The position numbers were made by a program, and so were the translations under genes. The notes under the pieces were generated by a model, which did not search any database, was not told the origin of the DNA, and saw nothing but the letters and a program-made list of their open reading frames with translations. A stretch of DNA of 64,000 nucleotides, from contig JAGTTD010000001.1 in the NCBI GenBank assembly GCA_018398585.1, positions 11,720,501 to 11,784,500 of the forward strand, written 5' to 3'. Source of the stretch: Simmondsia chinensis. Its lineage: Eukaryota; Streptophyta; Magnoliopsida; Caryophyllales; Simmondsiaceae. The stretch's first letter is position 1. The number at the start of each line of letters is the position of its first letter. Positions 22,255 through 33,079 of this stretch are shown here, one piece after another.

Positions 22255-23500
22255 CACCCCCGTGAGTTGACCCTTGTCCCCAAGGGTCAAAATTGGGGAA
22301 ACGACGCTGTAAGTCATACAAAATTTCCCATGTAGCTTCCTTGACTGGGTGGCCACTCCATTTAACCAAGACTTGAGTAGTTGCTTGGTATCTACGGCGA
22401 ACCATTCGCCTCTCCTAGATGTGCTCCGGCTTCGGTAGTGGTATAGGTGGTGGCCATGTATCTGGCGGGGGCGTGCTAACAGTGGGCACAAAAAAGCAAC
22501 GGTTGAGCAATGAAACATGAACTGTGCTATGAATTTGTGACTAGGGTGGGAGGGCCAACTTGTAGGCAACGGTCCCAATTCGGACAAGGATCCTAAATGC
22601 CCCATAATAACGAGGAGATAATTTATGAAAAGCCTAATGCTCAACTCTATGTTGACGATATGATTGAAGCTTCAACCATACATAATCGCCAATCTCAAAT
22701 TCACGCTCCGACCGATGCGCATCCGCTTGTTATTTCATCCGGTTGCTTGAACAATGTAAGTGAAAACGAAGAAAAGCGATGATTTCCTCGCGAGCCTGTA
22801 AGCTTCGGTCCACGGTCTCAGTAGGTGACTCCCCAAGGAGGTATGGCATGTGAATCATAGGTGCTTGTTCATATAAGACCTCGTATGGGGATGCTTGAGC
22901 GGTTGTATGGAAAGGTGGTGTTGTACTACCATTTCACTAATGGAAGCCACTTGCTCCAATCTCGAGGTCACTACCCTGCTATACAACGGAGATAGGTCTC
23001 AGAAAAACAATTGGGGACCTCTATTTGTCCATCCTATTGTGGGTGATATGAAGATGAAAGGTTGAGTTGAGTTCCCAATTAGGTAAAATGCTCTTGCCAC
23101 AAAATGCTCACAAAGATCAAGTCCCGATCACTAAACAATGTCTCGGGCATCCCGTGCAAACAAAATACGTGGTCCAAGTAGATATGTGCAACAAACACTG
23201 CAATATAGTGGTGGCCAAGCGCTATGATATAAGCATACTTGCTGACGCGATCAACCACAACAAGAACGACTGTGTGCCCGGTGGAAGATGGGAGGCCCTT
23301 GATAAAATCTAGCGAGACACTGCTCTATACTGTAGTAGGAATGGGTAGAAAAATAAAGTAAATGGAATAGCCACAATTTTCTTCTTGATTTGTTAACACG
23401 CAGTGCATCATTGGATGTAGTCATGTATGTCTGATTTTAGCCCCTACCAAAAAAAGAGTACAGATACAGTGATAAGTTGCCTCTACCCTGGAGTGGCCAC
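22255..23500 (-). pseudogene. Gypsy II integrase with chromodomain-like end
   Basis: The minus strand near 22830-22930 encodes, in broken frames, ASPYEVLYEQAPMIHMPYL and GESPTETVDRS, typical of the late integrase region. Near 22270-22420 it reads pieces of a chromodomain such as KWSGHPVKEATWEILYD. Chromodomains at this position occur in chromoviruses and direct integration to chromatin marks. Many shifts and stops are present. Confidence 0.7.
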
Positions 23501-23849
23501 CGACCGTAGAATCGTGGAGACACAATAAAATGTACTACTATAAATCGTTTTCATTACCAACTACGAAACGAAACTGTTGACTCAATCGACTCTGTTGCTA
23601 GGAAAACCATGGGTGTGACAATAGGTCGGCTTCTTTATCGCGGATGAGCTAAGCAATAATCGAAGCCAATTCCCATGATTATTGAAGGTGGGTATAGAAA
23701 TCAAATTATATGATAATGATGACTATACATAAGATCTCAGTACCACTTATTTGGGAGAGAGCGTCCATGGCCCGATTCTCGATCCCATACCTGTACACAA
23801 TATCATAATGGAAGCCCACAAGGCTAGAAAGCCAAAAATGTAGGAAGAG

Positions 23850-24900
23850 TATTGAAAGTTTCTACTCGAGTAAATACTTCAGACTCTGTTGGTCCATGCG
23901 ATTCATGAAGTGGCGTCCGACGAAATATTGTTGCCATTTCTCAACCGCAAGGACAACGGCGAGGAGCTGTCATTTGTATATTGAAAGGGCTTGGCGCTTA
24001 GGTGCTAGCACCTGACTGATAAACGCTAATAGGTGACCATCCTGCATTAAGATCACACCTATACCACATCCCAGAGCATCAGTCTCTATCAAAAAGTCTC
24101 TCAAAAAATCGGGCAAGGCAAGGACGGGTGTCAAACTGAGGGCGTCCTTTAACTAACCGAAAGCATCCGCCGCTCCTGTAGTCCACTCAAACACATCTTG
24201 TTTAAGCAAATCTTTCAATGGTCGAGCCATAGCACCCGAGTTCTTGATAAAACGTCGATAATACCCACTTAGACCTAAGAATCCTTGAAGTTGCTTAAGG
24301 TTTTGGCGCGGCCAATCCCAAATAGCTAGGAGTTTCTCGGGGTGGTTGACATCCCCCTCTTGTGACACAAAATGGCCTAAATACTCAATCTTCCAAGCTA
24401 CGAGTGAGCATTTAGGTTGTTTGATAAAGAAACCATTGGTGCGCAGTACCTGAAAAGCGACCCGAGGATGTGCGATGTGGTCAGACCAAGTGGCATAGTA
24501 AATTAAATTGGCATCAAAGAAAACAAGGATAAATTTGGAGAGATGGGGCTAGAATATCTCATTCATAACACTTTGAAACGTCAATGGCGTGTTCATCAAC
24601 CCAAACGGCATCACGATAAACTCGTAATGTCCGGAATGAGTGCGGAAGGTGGTCTTATAAAACATTGTCATGGGACATCCGAATATGCCAATACCTAGAA
24701 CGCAGGTCAAGCTTTGTGAAGTAATCAATGCCACCGAGCTCATTCAAGAGCTCCTCAATTATCGGGATCGAGTATTTGTCTTTGATAGTCATGTTATTGA
24801 GGATCAGTGCAAAAACATCACAAACCATCCTTCTTTTTCACCAATAGCACGAGTGAAGGGAAGGGCAATGAACTGGCTCGAGTAACTCTAGCTTCAAGCA
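23850..24900 (-). pseudogene. Gypsy II reverse transcriptase and RNase H
   Basis: Frames at 24153-24368 (LKQLQGFLGLSGYYRRFIKN, the RT thumb/connection) and 24549-24743 ([20 protein letters not shown]) are clear Gypsy RT. The catalytic box near 24500-24525 reads FFDANLIYY, so the second aspartate is lost. The RNase H part near 24000-24120 is fragmented. Confidence 0.82.
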
Positions 24901-24904
24901 GCTC

Positions 24905-25559
24905 TTAAATCAATTTCTCGGTGATGCCCTTTTGAAAGGGCAAGTAACGATATGGGTGTAAGTTAACCGGGTTACTTCCCTCTTTCAGTGGAATGCAATG
25001 ATTGAATTTGGGTCGACGATAGGGAAGCTCGGTTGCCTCTGCGAAGCACCCTTGAAATTCATGCAACAAGTCTATAGATTCTGTTGGGGTACCAGTTTTT
25101 GCAGAAGGAAGTGGAAGTTCAAAAGCACTTAATTGCGTGGTTGTCGTACTATTAATAGCACACAAGGGTATCTCAGAGATTGGCAATTGGGCCAAGGAAG
25201 TGCCAGAAATTATCCTGCGTTCACCACGAAGTGTGAAGTTATGGTCATGCCATGTAAACTCCATAATAAGTTCTTGAAAACCCTATTTAACCTTCCCCAA
25301 AATCTGAAGCTATTGTATGCCCAAGACCATATAGCATCCCAAGAGGGGAACAACAAGAAAATAACAAACTCAGCGTCCTTCATCTTCCTTTGCAAATTAC
25401 AACAAATTCCCTTCAATGTTAATTGTTTTCTATCAGCCATAGTCACATGGAGACGCCTCGATTCATCAACTACACATTTGAGCTGTCTAGCAGTGAGTAA
25501 ATCAACAAAATCATGTGTGCTTCCACTGTTAATAAAAACGTTGAGAGATCATATATTAC

Positions 25560-25593
<34 letters not shown>

Positions 25594-25680
25594 TCTCATG
25601 ATTTGGCAATGCATCACACCTTCAAGGGCACGAATCGGTATATGAGAATTATCGAGACTTTCAGCCACTAGATCGATCAA
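24905..25680 (-). pseudogene. Gypsy II protease to RT N-terminus
   Basis: The frame 24905-25264 encodes LLHEFQGCFAEATELPYRRP and HCIPLKEGSNPVNLHPYRY, the stretch just before the RT. Further right, broken pieces fit the protease (SGSTHDFVDLL near 25495-25530). The C31 run at 25561-25591 falls in this part and would read as poly-Gly or poly-Pro, so it is surely an insertion. Confidence 0.75.
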
Positions 25681-25683
25681 ATG

Positions 25684-26060
25684 CTACTCAATTGCCCCCT
25701 GTACAGTCAGCCCAGCACCATCCACATCAAATTTGTCCCCTTCCACTTCCATTCCATAAAATTGAACTCTCCTCCTCATTAGGCAATTATGGCCCGGCAC
25801 AAATTTTTCGTGGCAATAATCACATAATTTCTTAGCCCTATATTTTTCAAGTTCAGCGGATGTCAAAGTACGTTGACTCCGATTCGGGTTCTTTATGTGG
25901 GGTGGTGTTATATTTAAGCTTTGATGTCGGGAGGTTGTATTATGGCCGGGTGCGGTGGGAGGGGGGGATTTATTACCGTTCATAGGGCTAGTCCAAGCAT
26001 TATTGACCGGGGTAGGGAAGAGGGGGCCATTTTATTGAAGCTACAACCAACTATTCATTC
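25684..26060 (-). pseudogene. Gypsy II gag C-terminus with zinc knuckle
   Basis: An open frame (25684-25983) encodes LTSAELEKYRAKKLCDYCHE and KFVPGHNC. This is the CX2C...GHXC knuckle of Gypsy gags in the form CDYCHEKFVPGHNC. A Pro-rich segment precedes it and continues up to about 26060. The capsid part is absent. Confidence 0.82.
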
Positions 26061-26155
26061 TAAGTGGGCACAATTTTGTTCTTATAGCATGGCTAGTACT
26101 ATATATCTTATAAATTCGTGGGTTTAAACAACCCCAACCAACCCACGATCTCATC

Positions 26156-26575
26156 TAGGGATGGTAATGGGGCAAGGCTGGTACGAGGGGTGCCTCCTCC
26201 GTATAGGTACCCGCCACTAAATCTTTACCCATACCCGCCCCATTACCTACCACAGGTATGAAGTGGATATCTATACCCAACTCAGTGGGTACAAATCCAT
26301 ACTCGTACCTGCGGGTATCCCACGGGTATGCAATACTTGCCCCATACCTGCCTTTGTGTGTATAGAAAATGATTATATATACCCGAGTATATTAATTATT
26401 TATTTCTATTTTCAAAGATTTGCTTTTTTTTTATAACATTAAAATATTTAGGTTATTAAATTTAAGCATGTATTTTTTAATTTGAAAGTTAACTATGTAC
26501 AAAATAGAGTGATCATGGCGCGTATGGAGCGGGGCGGGGCGGGGCGGGGCGGGGCAGGTATAACAATATTGAATT
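26156..26575. repeat. hAT-like non-autonomous fragment ending in a GGGGC microsatellite
   Basis: It begins TAGGGATGGTAATGGGGC, a terminal sequence common in plant hAT-type repeats. Many TACCCGC and GGGTA blocks follow. The right part has GGGGC repeated five times (26531-26555). I could not find a matching inverted end or an 8-bp TSD, so the class is tentative. Confidence 0.45.
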
Positions 26576-26579
26576 ATAG

Positions 26580-26765
26580 CTAAACTTTTTTTTCCAATAA
26601 GTGTTTAACCCATTAACAGAACCCATTTAACCAATAACCAAAATTTCGGTTAGCTTTTTTTAAGCGAGTAATAAAATTATTGAATTTTCATAAATTTATT
26701 AAACGCTTATCGAACCAATTAGTTAATGTTACAGTTAACCGAAAATGAGCAACCCCACCTACGAC
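26580..26765. repeat. hAT subterminal-type fragment
   Basis: The stretch is rich in AACCAATAACC, TTTCGGTTAGC and GTTAACCGAAAATGAGC. These resemble the CGGTTAACC-rich ends of the hAT element at 57685-61904. There is no ORF. Confidence 0.4.
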
Positions 26766-27029
26766 TTGAGTACCGACTTTCCATTAATAAGAGATTGATG
26801 TATGGACAAGGCTATGTAAATTTTCAATTTTTGTTTGGCTTCCTAATTATTTGATATGGTTAACATTTGCCTTTTTGTAAACTTTTAGTTTATTAAACAA
26901 TAAAATTAATAGAAATAATAAACGAGAAAAAGCTAGATCTTGAGAAATTAGATATAAAACAACTATGAATTGAAGATTTGAATTGACCAATGAACCAACT
27001 TAATATTGATGTATAATCTATATATACAT

Positions 27030-27033
27030 ATAC

Positions 27034-27074
<41 letters not shown>
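27030..27074. repeat. TA/TG microsatellite at a Copia insertion point
   Basis: An AT-repeat (about 27030-27048) runs into a TG repeat up to 27072, directly against the left LTR of Copia II. The right LTR end is followed by TATATATGTGG, so the element inserted inside this microsatellite. Confidence 0.85.
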
Positions 27075-27075
<1 letters not shown>

Positions 27076-27674
27076 TAATATTTGCCTCAAATTCATTGAA
27101 CCTCTAGATTATCTACTAGATGGCCAAAATCAAAAATACCAACACCTAAGCAAGTTTCTTGTCAAACTTTGCTACTAGTGGTCTTGTTTTGTGGGCTAAA
27201 TCAAGTTCATCTCACCTAAGCAAGTGGTTCAAAATATCAACACATCCAACTCACCTACAACTCAAATACATCTCATCTACAACTCATTTTCACACCTTTG
27301 CTATCATCATGCCTTCTCTATAAATTGAGGGCTTTGCACTTGAAGAAGGAGAAGTGAGCAAGAGAGCCAAAGAAAAAATATTAGCTCTAACAAATAGGTG
27401 TGTAAAGTTGCACTACCACAAAATTACAATTGTAGTGCTTGAGGAAGATAGGGTGTATTAAGTAAGGGAGTGTGAGTGATACACAATTATACTCTTGTAT
27501 TCTCAAATTTTCATAGTGGATTTTTGCTCCTGTGTCGCCTGTGGTTTTTACCTCTACATTGGATGGTTTTCCATGTAAAATTCTTTGTGTCAACTTTCTT
27601 AATTTCTCTTACTTTAATCCTTATTTTGTTGTCGTTATCCTTTTTTATCCTTAATTGGGCTTATTACGCTAACA
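27073..27674 (+). repeat. Copia II 5' LTR
   Basis: This 602-bp LTR is highly similar to 30558-31130, for example TTGCCTCAAATTCATTGAAC and TTTGCACTTGAAGAAGGAG in both. The left copy has a small insertion near 27250-27285 (CTCAAATACATCTCATCTAC) missing from the right copy. Confidence 0.93.
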
Positions 27675-27677
27675 AAC

Positions 27678-27689
27678 TGGTATCAGAGC
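27678..27689 (+). promoter_or_regulatory. Copia II primer-binding site
   Basis: TGGTATCAGAGC lies three bases after the 5' LTR. It is exactly complementary to the 3' end of initiator Met-tRNA as used by most plant Copia elements. Confidence 0.95.
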
Positions 27690-27703
27690 CCTTTTAAAAA
27701 TGT

Positions 27704-27970
27704 GATGGCAACAACAAAATTTGAGATTGAGAAATTTTATGGAAAAATCAGTTTTAGCATGTGGAAAATTCAAAAGCTAGCAGTTTTGACATAAGCTGGG
27801 GTCAAAAAAGCCGTATCTGGTAAAGAAAAAAAGCCAGCCTCTATGACAGATGGACAGTGGGAAGAGCTAGACGAAAAAGCTCTAATTGCTATTCATTTGT
27901 GCCTATCAAAAGAGGTTTTGCAGGAAGTCAGCCATGAGAAAACCATAGCTGAATTATGGGCCATATTAAA
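27704..27970 (+). pseudogene. Copia II gag N-terminus, fused to integrase by deletion
   Basis: The frame starts MATTKFEIEKFYGKISF and continues with WKIQKLAVLT, a stop near 27793, then EELDEKALIAIHLCLSKEVL and TIAELWAILK, a standard Copia gag start. Immediately after ILK (about 27968) the sequence becomes integrase in another frame. Roughly the last two thirds of gag plus the protease are gone. Confidence 0.9.
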
Positions 27971-28612
27971 GTAACTAAAGGTACTCGTGACTATGTCCAT
28001 TCTAATCTTTGGGGTCCTTCTCGAGTTCCACCTAAAGGTGGAGCTCAATACTTGCTTACTTTTATCGACGATTATTCCATATTTGTTTGGGCCTATTTTT
28101 TGAAGCAAAAGAATGACGTTTTATCAACTTTCAAGAAGTGGAAAGTTATGATTGAAAATCAGTCTGGCAAGAAAATCAAGCGCTTCAGAATAGATAATGG
28201 TTTAGAGTTCTATTTATCAGATTTCAATACTTTCTGCGAAAATGAAGGTATTGTCGGACATCGCACAGTGGTGGGTAGACCACAGCAAAATGGCGTTGCA
28301 AAACGCATGAACAAAACTTTACTTGAAAGAGCTCGTTGTATGCTCTCTAACCCTGGTCTGTCAAAGAAATTCTGGGCAGAAGTTGTTTCCACAGCATGCT
28401 ATATCGTTAATCACTCTCCACACTCATCGCTCAATTTCAAAACTCCACACGAGATGTGGTTAGGTAACCTTGCTAATTACTCAAATTTGAAAATTTTCGG
28501 ATGTCCTGTCTATGCCTATGTTAATGATGGTAAATTGGAACCACGAGCCAAAAAAGTGCATTTTCCTTGGGTATACATCTGGGGTGAAAGGATACAGGTT
28601 GTGGTGCCCTAA
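27968..28612 (+). pseudogene. Copia II integrase
   Basis: The frame encodes TKGTRDYVHSNLWGPSRVP, TFIDDYSIFVWAYF, RFRIDNGLEFYLSDF, VGRPQQNGVAKRMNKTLLER and the PHEMWLGN end region, a nearly full Copia integrase core. The catalytic triad is partly altered: HSN stands where HSD/HTD is usual, while IDNGLEF and the NGVAKRMN helix context are kept (K-R for E-R). A frameshift near 28570-28610 moves the rest into the next frame. Confidence 0.92.
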
Positions 28613-29186
28613 TCCTAAATCACCTAAATTTATTACTAGCAGGGATGTTACTTTTGATGAGTTGTTTATGCTCCAACCAAGGAAAGAATTTTCTTCTTCC
28701 TCTCCTATTAACGCAGATAATTTCAAGTATGTTGGCGATAAGGTGGAGTTAGAACTTGATGCTTTTACACAGCCAGATATGTCCTCCTCTTTGAATGAGT
28801 CAAGCCTAGATAAGATAGCTCCCGATGATTCTGATCCGCAAGAAGCTCCTAAAGATGAAGGATATAGCATTGCCAAACATAGAGTATGGGGAGAAATTGC
28901 ACCACCCGAGCGATATAGGGAAGCAAATCTTGTTGCTTATGCCCTATCCATCGCCAAGGAAACAGATGATGGTGGTGAACCAGTGACTTATTTTGACGTT
29001 GTTTCCCATTTAGATTCTGAAAAGTGGATCTTTGCAATGCATGAAGAACTTGAATCTCTTCATAAAAATAAAACTTGGGAACTTGTAAAACGTCCCAAAG
29101 GACAGCAAATTGTGGGTTGTAAGTGGATCTATAAGAAGAAGGAAGGAACCCTAGGTGTTGAACATGCAAGATATAAGGCAACTTAG
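28512..29186 (+). pseudogene. Copia II integrase-RT linker and RT start
   Basis: The frame encodes KKCIFLGYTSGVKGYRLWCP, SRDVTFDELFM, an acidic linker, and the RT start LESLHKNKTWELVKRPKGQQ and GCKWIYKKKEG. It ends near 29186 at a one-base loss in a conserved KA-LVAKGYTQ region. Together with the upstream frame it forms one polyprotein with two shifts. Confidence 0.9.
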
Positions 29187-30018
29187 TAGCCAAAGGCTAC
29201 ACACAATGAGAAGGTATTGATTATAATGAAGTTTCTCTCCCGTTGTTAGACACACGTCTATACGCGTACTACTTGCTTTAGTTGCTTTACTTGACCTGGA
29301 ATTGGAGCAACTAGATGTTAAAACTGCTTTTCTTCATGGTGAGCTTAAAGAAGAGATTTATATGCAGCAGCCCGAAGGTTTTGTTGTTAAAGGTAAAGAA
29401 GATCATGTTTGCCGTCTGAAAAGGTCCTTGTATGGATTGAAGCAATCTCCCAAACAATGGTATAAAGGGTTAGATTCCTTTATGATTGGGCATGGCTATA
29501 CCAGAAGTCAGTATGACAAATGTGTTTATCACAGGAAACTTTCTGATGGGTCTTTTGTCTATCTATTGCTTTATGTAGACGATATGTTAATTGCAGCTCG
29601 CGATATATTTGCAATTAACGACTTGAAGGCCCTACTCAAAACTGAGTTTGAGATGAAAGATCATGGTGCAGCAAAGAAAATTCTTGGTATGGAAATTCAT
29701 AGAGACCGGCATGCTGGAAAATTGTTTCTAAATCAAGGCAGTTATATCAAGAAAATTTTGCAGCGCTTCAACATGCAGAATTGCAAGCTGTTTATCACTC
29801 CATTAGCTGCACATTTCATATTGTCAGCTAAGCTTTCGCCAAATACGACGGATGAAATTGAGTACATGTCACATGTACCATACTCTAGTGTAGTTGGCAG
29901 CCTCATGTATGCAATGGTATGTACTAGACTAGATCTTTCACATGCTGTAAGTGTTTTCAGCAGACATATGAGCAATCCTGGAAAAGAACACTGGCAAGCG
30001 GTGAAATGGATATTTTGA
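29187..30018 (+). pseudogene. Copia II reverse transcriptase
   Basis: After a broken stretch (29187-29300) the frame 29302-30018 reads DVKTAFLHGELKEEIYMQQ, LKRSLYGLKQSPKQWY, the intact catalytic box LLYVDDMLIAA, KILGMEIHRDR and the C-terminal SVVGSLMYAMVCTRLDLSHA. The stop at 30016-30018 replaces an expected Arg/Trp codon in the YLKGT context. Active-site residues are intact, unlike those of the three Gypsy elements here. Confidence 0.93.
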
Positions 30019-30557
30019 TATTTGAAAGGCACTACAAATGCGGGTCTTGTGTTTGGCAGGAACAAGATGACACATAGCAACATGATTGACTATGTAGATT
30101 CGGATTATGGAGGTGATTTGGGCAAAAGAAGGTATCTTTCTCGTTAGATCTTTACCCTATGTAATTTTGCTATCAGTTGGCAAGCTAGTTTACAGTCTAT
30201 TGTAGCATTTTCTACTACTGAAGCAGAATATATTGCTGCTACAGAAGGTATCAAAGAAGCTATTTGGCTGTGATGCTTGGTAACTGATCTTGGTCTTTCA
30301 CAAGGTGTCACAGCTGTTTATTGCGATAGCCAAAGTGCTATTCATTTGACCAAGAATGAGATGTACCATGAAAGGACGAAGCATATCAATATAAAGCTAC
30401 CACACATAATCCTACATATATACTAACAAAACCTGTTCATGTATCCAAGTTCAAACACTGTTTGGACTTGGTTAGTCTTTGCACTAGTTAGATGTTGCCC
30501 TTAGGGGCTTATTGGTGACAAAGGAGTATTCCACAAATTTAAGCCAAGGTGGAGATT
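30019..30557 (+). pseudogene. Copia II RNase H and 3' leader
   Basis: The segment encodes [66 protein letters not shown] and KHINI, a Copia RNase H. Stops are present near 30147 and 30273, and a frame break near 30390. The region ends in the purine-rich AAGGTGGAGATT before the 3' LTR. Confidence 0.9.
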
Positions 30558-31130
30558 TGTTGATATTTGCCTCAAATTCATTGAACCTCAAGATTATCCA
30601 CTAGATAGTCCTAAGTCAAAAATGTCATGCTTCAAATTTGTTGTCAAACTTTGCTACTAGTGGTCTTGTTTTGTGGGCTAAATCAAGTTCATCTCGCCTA
30701 AGCAAGTGGTTCAAAATATCAACACATCCAACTCACCTACAACTCATTTTCACAACTTTGCTATCATCATGCCTCTATAAATTGAGGGCTTTGCACTTGA
30801 AGAAGGAGAAGTGAGCAAGAGGAGCCAAAGAAAAAATACTAGCTCTAAGAAATAGGTGTGTAATGTTGCACTACCACAAAATTACAATTGTAGTGCTTGA
30901 GGGAGATAGGGTGTATTAAGTAAGGGAATGTGAGTGATACACACTTATACTCTTGTATTCTCAAATTTTCATAGTGGATTTTTGTTCCTATGTTACCCAT
31001 GGTTTTTACCTCTATATTGGAGGGTTTTCCACATAAAATTTTTTGTGTCATCTTTCTTAATTTCTCGTACTTTAATCCTTATTTTGTTGTCGTTATCCCT
31101 TTTGATCCTTAATTGGGCCTATTACACTAT
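30558..31130 (+). repeat. Copia II 3' LTR
   Basis: It matches the 5' LTR over its length but its final bases read CACTATAT instead of CGCTAACA. The outer end and TSD therefore cannot be fixed exactly, because the target is a TA/TG microsatellite. Confidence 0.92.
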
Positions 31131-33079
31131 ATATATGTGGTATTTATAGCAATCTGGTTAACCAAGATAAACAAATCATGAACAGTAACCGTCTTGGAAT
31201 ATGATAAATTTTATCATTAGTTAACTGTACCAGAAATTTAGTTCGATTAATCGCATTATCAATTTAGTATTTCGATTTGGTATTTTGGATTTCGATTATT
31301 GATTTTCTTAAAACCCAGTAATAAAAACCCTTTTGTTATAACAATAATAGAAATGAAGACAGAAAGAGAGAGAGAAATATATCAAATTTTAGAACTAACT
31401 CGATAGGAAGATCAACAAGTCAAGATAGTTGACCCCGGGAAAGCATTTCAAAATAATCCTGACATAATGTGGAAAAAAGTAGTTCATGCTTATTTAGGAT
31501 TTAAATGTCCTCTCTCTCAGGTTATATTTTGATTTTTATTCTCTAGTATTATTATTTGAGATCATTTTTCATTGAAAAACATGAAGGCTATAAGATCACA
31601 ATCTTTTGTGATAGATATATTTGTTTTGTCAATATGATGGGTGTTATATAAAGATTATGTAAGAGTTAAAATGCTTGATTATATACATGTAAAAATTGTG
31701 AAAAACAAATGAAGAATTGTTGAACAATCTGCTCGAAAATCTTCAAATGAATGAATCTTATCACCTTGTTGAGCTGTTTGGTTCAAAAGAAATCACTTTA
31801 TTGTTTGCTAAAATAAAAAAACGTCATTCTTTAGTTTCATTAATATTTAATTCAGCATTTTTTTACAATGGTTCCAATTTTTTTTGGATCAAATCATATC
31901 AACAACACTCACATCTACTTCTACTATGATTACATCTTCAATTGGACCGTATAACTCTATGCTCAACTTGCCAGAGTTATATGATATAATTCAACTGGGA
32001 CCAATCAATAGCAGCAAGACAAGACAGCTAATTGATTAGAGTAATTGACTACCATTCATTAGATTCATCCCTTCATATTGTCCCATCGTGTTTGAAAAGC
32101 GTAAGCACAGTAATCTCTGAGCCCATACAATCGAACTCAAGTGAGCCTAGTTAAACGTACACAAGTTAATCTTGTCAAGCAACTGAAAAGAGTCGAGTAT
32201 GAACTCGGACCAAAAAAAAATGTGGGAGCAAAACTCAATTTCTAAGCTAAGTTTGAGATCAGTTCCATATTTCGTTGATCGCTCCTTGCATACTGGAATT
32301 TCTGTAAAAGGGAAAAAGGATATTTGTTTTCAAATGTAGTAGGAGGTAAGTACCATTACCCTTAATTTTATTTACCTCTAAATTTTAAAAACTTCTGACA
32401 CAATTTTATCTTTATTTTAATTATAACTTTTTTTACCATTTTCACTTTATCCAATTGTCAAACATGGGTAAAATTGTTTACCCTCTATTTAGCAATACCT
32501 AAACACGGGTGGGGTGGGGTGATCTCTTTTCCCTACCCAATTGCCAAAAATATACCTTAAACACAAAATACAATATGTACTTCTGCAGAGATAGAAATAG
32601 ACTAATTACATTATATTCATAACCAAACTTGCACAACTAAATACATGCATGAATACAACATAGTAAAAGGGTACAACACACAAAATCGCAATTTAAGAAG
32701 GCGCTATTTCATCAACCTCTTGTACCTCAATATTTGCGACTTGATAAGTCCAATGACTAACAGGAGTAGTAATACTCAAGAAAGACAAGGCAACCAACAC
32801 AACTATTTCATACTTGTAGTTGAGCAAAGTACAAGTATAGCCAGAGAGTTATGTGTGACACTACTCTTGCATTAAGAACATGAAAAGAACATAAACATAT
32901 TGTCCAAGTCTAGCAGAAGGGTATTCCCCTTCATCTCACTGGGCCCGGCCTCAATCAAATTCTTTCCATGGATCCGATAATTTTGATGTCAACTATGGTA
33001 GGGATGATGCTCCCTTTAGGATCTTGAAACGCGGTTGTTGTGGATCAGTCCAGTTGCAAGATGGTCATGGCAAACTCAA
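31131..33079. other. Non-coding stretch, no gene recognised
   Basis: Mostly AT-rich sequence. Part of it (31180-31320) resembles hAT subterminal sequence (TTAGTTCGATTAATCGC, TTTCGATTTGG). The part at 32330-32530 holds TACCCTTAATTTT- and TACCCTCTATTTAG-like blocks similar to 45480-45670, so a shared unidentified repeat is likely. Open frames here have no recognisable domain. Confidence 0.5.

Larger units (their letters stand above)
21966..26060 (-). mobile_element. 5'-truncated chromovirus-like Ty3/Gypsy element
   Basis: A probable 3' LTR (21966-22250, TGATA...TATCA) is followed on the right by CCACCCCCGTGAG, a polypurine tract on the minus strand. Then come, in minus order from the right, gag zinc knuckle, protease, RT, RNase H, integrase and a chromodomain-like tail. 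Nothing matching a 5' LTR is seen right of 26060, so the 5' half of gag and the LTR are missing. A 31-bp C run (25561-25591) interrupts the protease region. All frames are broken. Confidence 0.82.
27073..31130 (+). mobile_element. Ty1/Copia retrotransposon with internal deletion
   Basis: The LTRs are 27073-27674 and 30558 to about 31130. They begin TGTTAATATTTG or TGTTGATATTTG; the left ends CTAACA and the right end is decayed. The primer-binding site is perfect and a polypurine-like AAGGTGGAGATTT precedes the 3' LTR. The internal region starts with gag and then jumps into integrase, so the rest of gag, the zinc knuckle and the protease are deleted. RT and RNase H follow with a few lesions. 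The element is 4.06 kb and cannot move on its own. Confidence 0.95.

Noticed and set aside
25133..25645. 170-codon frame with a poly-Pro run
   Set aside because: It is antisense to the Gypsy II protease region, and the Pro run is the C31 homopolymer.
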